Shown here piece after piece: positions 58,921 to 64,000 of a stretch of DNA of 64,000 nt. The notes below the pieces were generated by a model. That model ran no database searches. It was not told the DNA's origin and saw only the letters and a list, made by a program, of their open reading frames with translations. A program made the position numbers and the translations under genes. The DNA is taken from NCBI GenBank assembly GCA_016793465.1, contig JAEUJW010000033.1, positions 45,058-109,057 of the forward strand, written 5' to 3'. The stretch is from Myxococcales bacterium. Its GTDB lineage: Bacteria; Myxococcota; Polyangia; Nannocystales; Nannocystaceae. The stretch's first letter is position 1. Each line of letters starts with the position of its first letter.

Positions 58921-61900
58921 GTGACCGGACAAACGTCGTCTCGCCCGCCTTACGCCCGCGCCTCCACCCCTGCGATCGTGTTCGGCTCCCTGGCGCTGGC
59001 GCTCGGCCTCACGACCCTGCAGGACACCACGGCGCAGGCCCAGAAGGGCGAGGCGCGGGGTCCGGGGCGGGTCACCTCGACCTACGACGCGACCGACCTG
59101 AGGATCCTCGACTGGACGCTGTGGTACGTCGCCAAGTACTACGTCGAGCCCGAGCGCATCGACCCCCACCGCATGGCCGTGTCGGGCCTCGAGGGCCTCG
59201 AGAAGGCGATCCCGCAGGTCCTGGTCGAGCCCCTCGGCGGCGCCGGTTCGAAGGCGCAGCGGGTGCGCGTGCGCGTCGGCACCGCCGAGCAGGAGTTCCC
59301 GATCGGCGACATCGAGGCGCTGTGGGCCGTCAGCACCCACGTCCGCGAGGTGTTCCGCTTCGTCAACCGCCACACCACCCTGACCGACGATCAGCAGCGC
59401 GACGCCGAGTACGCGATCGTCGAGGGCGTGCTCGGCACGCTCGACCCGCACACCAACCTGCTGCGTCCCGACGACTTCGACCAGATGAAGACCAGCACGA
59501 AGGGCAGCTTCGGCGGGCTCGGCATCGAGGTCGGCATGCGCGACGCGCAGATCACCGTGATCCGCGTGATCGACGGCAACCCCGCGGCGAAGGCCGGCCT
59601 CGAGGCGGGCGACCGCATCGTCCAGATCGACGGCGAGTCGACGGTGACCATGAGCCTGTCGGAGGCCGTCGACCACATGCGCGGCGAGCCCGGCACCACC
59701 GTCTCGCTGTACGTCAAGCGCGAGGGCAGCGACAAGCCCAAGAAGTACCCGATCACCCGCGACGTGATCACGCTCGACAGCGTGCAGGGCGAGATCCTGC
59801 CGGGCACCGACAAGGACGGGCAACCGGTCAAGGTCGGGCTCGTGCAGATCAACCGCAACTTCGCCCAGACGACCGGCAAGGAGCTGCGGGCCAAGCTCGC
59901 CGACTTCGAGAAGGCCGGCGTCCGCGGCATCGTGCTCGACATGCGCGACAACCCCGGCGGCCTGCTCACCGCCGCCGTCGAGGTCGCCGACGCCTTCGTC
60001 AAGTCCGGCACGATCGTCTCGACCGTCGGCAGCTCGTCGCCCCGCGAGGAGCTCGCCGCCGACGACCGCTACGACTTCCCCAACGTGCCGCTCGTCGTGA
60101 TCATCGACCAGGGCTCGGCCAGCGCCACCGAGATCGTCGCCGGCGCGCTGCGCAACCTCGGGCGCGCCGTGCTCATCGGCCGCCGCACGTTCGGCAAGGG
60201 CTCGGTCCAGGTCCTCCACGACCGCAAGATCGGCGACAAGGAGCTCGCCCTCAAGCTGACCATCGCCCAGTACCTCACCCCGGGCGACGTCTCGATCCAG
60301 TCGGTCGGCGTCAGCCCCGACCTCGAGACGGTCCCCGTCCTCATCACCAAGGACTACACCGCCTACCACGGCCGCAAGCGCTTCGACCTCGTCCGCGAGG
60401 AGTCGCTCGCCTCGCACCTCACCAGCACCAAGGCCGACCCCTCGCGCAAGATCGCCGCCGGCCCGCTCTACTTCCTCGGCAACTACGACGACGAGGACGA
60501 GGCCGACAAGAAGAAAAAAGAGGCCAAGGCGAAGACCGACAAGTCCGGCAAGCCGACCCCCGAGGCCCTGCTCGAGGACCCGGAGATCCGCATGGCCCGC
60601 GACCTCGTGGTCTGGGCCCCGACCCCGGCCCGCGACGGCATCCTCGCAAAGATCAACGACTTCGTGTCGCAGCAGACCGCGGTCGAGCAGACCCACATCA
60701 TCGCCCGCCTGGCCAAGAAGAACGTCGACTGGAACACCGGCCCCGCCCCGACCGCCGGCCCCGCGTCGCTGCGCATGGCCATCCGCAGCGACAAGCCGAA
60801 CAACGTGATCGCCGCCGGCCAGTCGGGCACCGTCACCGTCAGCGTGACCAACGAGGGCGCCTCGCCGGCCTTCCAGGTGCGGGCCTACAGCGACAGCGAC
60901 TACAGCTACTTCGACGAGCGCGAGCTGCTGTTCGGCCGCATCAACCCCGGCCAGACGCTGACGCAGACGCTCAAGCTGTCGGTCTCGGAGCACGAGCTGT
61001 CGCGCACCGACCGCATGGAGTGGCAGCTGTTCGACCAGCACGCCTCCGCGGTCGCGCCGACGTCGCAGACGTCGATCGACATCAGCAGCGAGGGCCTGGC
61101 GCGCCCGCAGTTCGCCTACGGCTACCAGATCCTCGACGACCCCAAGCTCGGCGGGAACATCCACGGCAACGCCGACGGCGCCCTGCAGCTCGGCGAGCGC
61201 GTGCGTATGCGGGTGAACGTCAAGAACACCGGCGAGGGCCCCTCGCTCGACACCTGGGTCACGCTGCGCAACCTCGTCGGCGAGTCGGTGTTCCTCCACA
61301 CCGGCCGCGAGAACCTGAAGCTGCTGCCCGCCGGCGAGTCGCGCGTCGTCGAGTTCGACCTCGAAGTTAAAAAACCGCCGGAGAGCGGCAAGGTCGACCT
61401 CCAGATCTCCGTCGCCGACGCCAAGATCGGCGCCAGCCTGGCCGAGAAGCTGCACTTCCCGCTCGCCGCCAGCACCGTGACGTTCGCCGCGGGCTCGGGC
61501 TGGGTCTCGGCGCCGACCGCCGTCGACCTCTACGCCAGCCCGCTGCCGGACCAGGACGTGATGGTCGCCCGCGCCGAGTCCGGCTCATCCTTAAAAGTCC
61601 TCGGCACCGCCGACGGCTGGTACCGGGTCGAGCTCGGGGGCAAGCGCTTCGCGTTCGCCCGCGCAGCCGACGTGAAGTCGGGCGCGAGCGCCGGCAAGCC
61701 CCGCACCACCGACGTGCTGGCCGTGAGCCCGCCGAAGATCGCCCTGGTCGGCGCGACCACCCAGACCGACGCCGACCGCGTGCACATCAGCGGCGTCGCC
61801 ACCGACGAGGAGGCCGTGCGCGACGTGTACATCTCGGTGTTCAACCCCTCGCGGAACCTGTTCGGCAGCCAGGAGAAGGTGTTCTACCAGGCCGCCGGCG

Positions 61901-62115
61901 ACCCCAAGGGCCGCCGCCTCGAGTTCGCCGCCGACATCCCGCTGACCCCCGGCAACAACATCATCGAGATCCGCGTCCGCGAGTCCGACGACATCGCCGC
62001 GACCAAGCAGATGTGGGTGCTGCGCACGAGCGGCCTCAAGGAGGCCCGCGCCGCCGGCGAGAAGTACCAGAGCAACGGCAAGCTCAGCGTCGACACGTTT
62101 AATAATGGCCGCTGA
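58921..62115 (+). CDS. S41-family C-terminal processing peptidase with adhesion-like C-terminal domains
   Basis: This is a protein of about 1064 residues. After a signal sequence ('[16 protein letters not shown]'), it has a PDZ domain (about 195-275, '[20 protein letters not shown]'). The S41 protease core follows, with the catalytic Ser in '[15 protein letters not shown]' (about S401) and Lys in '[11 protein letters not shown]' (about K426). The rest is unusual for a Ctp: CARDB- or NEW3-like beta-sandwiches (about 620-800, '[17 protein letters not shown]'), an SH3-like segment (about 860-910) and an Ig-like domain at the end. It cleaves envelope proteins at their C-termini. GTG starts at 58885 and 58921 are both possible. 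A TATGCT hexamer precedes 58921 by 6 bp. Confidence 0.9.
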   Translation: MTGQTSSRPPYARASTPAIVFGSLALALGLTTLQDTTAQAQKGEARGPGRVTSTYDATDLRILDWTLWYVAKYYVEPERIDPHRMAVSGLEGLEKAIPQVLVEPLGGAGSKAQRVRVRVGTAEQEFPIGDIEALWAVSTHVREVFRFVNRHTTLTDDQQRDAEYAIVEGVLGTLDPHTNLLRPDDFDQMKTSTKGSFGGLGIEVGMRDAQITVIRVIDGNPAAKAGLEAGDRIVQIDGESTVTMSLSEAVDHMRGEPGTTVSLYVKREGSDKPKKYPITRDVITLDSVQGEILPGTDKDGQPVKVGLVQINRNFAQTTGKELRAKLADFEKAGVRGIVLDMRDNPGGLLTAAVEVADAFVKSGTIVSTVGSSSPREELAADDRYDFPNVPLVVIIDQGSASATEIVAGALRNLGRAVLIGRRTFGKGSVQVLHDRKIGDKELALKLTIAQYLTPGDVSIQSVGVSPDLETVPVLITKDYTAYHGRKRFDLVREESLASHLTSTKADPSRKIAAGPLYFLGNYDDEDEADKKKKEAKAKTDKSGKPTPEALLEDPEIRMARDLVVWAPTPARDGILAKINDFVSQQTAVEQTHIIARLAKKNVDWNTGPAPTAGPASLRMAIRSDKPNNVIAAGQSGTVTVSVTNEGASPAFQVRAYSDSDYSYFDERELLFGRINPGQTLTQTLKLSVSEHELSRTDRMEWQLFDQHASAVAPTSQTSIDISSEGLARPQFAYGYQILDDPKLGGNIHGNADGALQLGERVRMRVNVKNTGEGPSLDTWVTLRNLVGESVFLHTGRENLKLLPAGESRVVEFDLEVKKPPESGKVDLQISVADAKIGASLAEKLHFPLAASTVTFAAGSGWVSAPTAVDLYASPLPDQDVMVARAESGSSLKVLGTADGWYRVELGGKRFAFARAADVKSGASAGKPRTTDVLAVSPPKIALVGATTQTDADRVHISGVATDEEAVRDVYISVFNPSRNLFGSQEKVFYQAAGDPKGRRLEFAADIPLTPGNNIIEIRVRESDDIAATKQMWVLRTSGLKEARAAGEKYQSNGKLSVDTFNNGR

Positions 62116-62650
62116 CCGTCTGCTCGTGCTCGTGCTGCTCGTCGCCTGCGGCGACAGCATCGGCATGAGCACGAGCGGCTCGATCACGGAGACGACGAAC
62201 ACGACCGTCGATGTACCGACCACGAACGGACTCGACGAATCGGAAACATCGAGCACCTCGTCGACCGGCGACGGATCTTCGTCCGAGACGAGCATGGGTC
62301 CCATGGCCGACCCGCTCACGGACTACATGCCTTGCATCGACGGCATGTGTGCGCTCGGAGGCGTGTGCGTGCAGATCGAAGGCGCGTCGATCTGCGGCCC
62401 GAGCTGCCCCGAGTACGGGCCTGGTTTCGCCGCCGGCCGTTGCCCCGAACCCCTCGCGGGAGTGGCGCTGTGCCCTTGGATCGACGTCCCCGCTCCGTGC
62501 ATCCTCGGCTGCGCGACCGCAGCGGACTGTCCCGCCGAGGGCATGGTCTGTCTGCCATGCGAACCGCCCTACGCTGACGCCTGTGGAGCGCTCAACCCGT
62601 TCCTCGGCTTCGAGGGCAGCGCCTCGATGTGCGCCTGGCCGAACCCCTGA
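62105..62650 (+). CDS. Cysteine-rich lipoprotein with Ser/Thr linker
   Basis: This is a 181-residue lipoprotein: signal sequence with lipobox 'LLVAC' (Cys15), a Ser/Thr/Glu-rich linker of about 50 residues, then a domain with about 13 cysteines ('MPCIDGMCALGGVCVQIEGASICGP', 'GCATAADCPAEGMVCLPCE', quoted in part). Such Cys-rich repeats occur in Myxococcota surface lipoproteins. The function is unknown. Its ATG overlaps the end of the protease gene by 11 bp, so the two are co-translated. Confidence 0.78.
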   Translation: MAADRLLVLVLLVACGDSIGMSTSGSITETTNTTVDVPTTNGLDESETSSTSSTGDGSSSETSMGPMADPLTDYMPCIDGMCALGGVCVQIEGASICGPSCPEYGPGFAAGRCPEPLAGVALCPWIDVPAPCILGCATAADCPAEGMVCLPCEPPYADACGALNPFLGFEGSASMCAWPNP

Positions 62651-62674
62651 TCCCGGCGAACGGTTAAACGCAGA

Positions 62675-62695
62675 AGCCCGCGGGTCTCGCGGGCT
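62675..62695. terminator. Bidirectional hairpin between the lipoprotein gene and clpX
   Basis: Eight-base-pair perfect stem (agcccgcg / cgcgggct), 5-nt loop, between convergent stops. No T-run on the plus strand. Confidence 0.6.
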
Positions 62696-62718
62696 CCTCG
62701 CGCGTCATGAGGCGGGCC

Positions 62719-63975
<1,257 letters not shown>

Positions 63976-64000
63976 GCGTCACACCCCCGTCCGCCCCCCC

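Overview
The window is a very GC-rich, gene-dense chromosomal segment with third codon positions almost always G or C. It most likely comes from a predatory or soil member of the Myxococcota, near the Nannocystis group. That placement is inferred from several features: many small lipoproteins with Ser/Thr/Gly-rich linkers, a PrkA/DUF444/SpoVR set, an RpoH-type sigma factor with an acidic N-terminus, NtrC-type two-component control, multiple envelope genes, and aerobic benzoyl-CoA (box) genes. Nothing points to a plasmid or prophage: there are no transposases, integrases or CRISPR arrays, and housekeeping genes (cysS 3' end, aroA, rnpB, a CAU-anticodon tRNA, truD, rsmI, clpX) run throughout.

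Layout. 1-8.8 kb: the end of cysS, an MBL hydrolase, three lipoproteins, moaB, a DUF5924/DUF2914 membrane protein, aroA and an RNA m5U methyltransferase. 8.8-14.3 kb: a HAD phosphatase, a hairpin-rich divergent spacer, boxC-boxB and a membrane-tailed ADP-ribosylglycohydrolase. 14.4-21.1 kb: poorly characterised genes, including a protein with a caspase-like His/Cys arrangement next to a HEAT-repeat protein, a polytopic GT-C-like protein, a beta-helix lipoprotein and a MmcQ/YjbR protein. 21.2-30.6 kb: an FHA-TM-WD40 fusion, a UbiA-type prenyltransferase, a membrane glycosyltransferase with a low-complexity insert, and a four-gene surface-polysaccharide operon on the minus strand (flippase, glycosyltransferase, methyltransferase, glycosyltransferase). 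30.8-33.4 kb: a tRNA, a zinc-ribbon coiled-coil protein, a decayed membrane-protein fragment, RNase P RNA and a PP2C phosphatase. 33.6-40.7 kb: spoVR-DUF444 divergent from prkA, exonuclease III and an APC permease. 40.8-48.9 kb: an envelope block of bamD, truD, exbB-exbD-tonB, a lipoprotein, a TolC-family channel and a 74-residue membrane protein. 48.9-56.6 kb: pgeF-rluD-small protein, then a sensor kinase, a sigma-54 activator and an outer-membrane barrel. 56.7-64 kb: rsmI-rpoH, a large S41 protease with adhesion-like C-terminal domains, a lipoprotein and clpX.

Two sequence-level themes cut across the genes. Spacers are littered with tandem duplications of 12 to about 120 bp, several of which copy the end of a gene, including its stop codon. 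The clearest are a 31-bp array on each of two facing gene ends (22.95-23.15 kb) and a 95-bp duplication at a gene junction (27.2-27.3 kb). The coding regions also contain recurrent short A/T-only islands made of adjacent rare codons, and a dispersed small palindrome of the type CCTGTCC-N-GGACAGG. Several recognisable promoters (TTGACN, 17-18 bp, TATCNN or TAGCTT) lie so close to start codons that the transcripts should be leaderless or nearly so.

Functions come from motif recognition by eye. Coordinates of stop codons are firm. Many start codons (GTG is common) are choices between alternatives, and this is stated where it matters.
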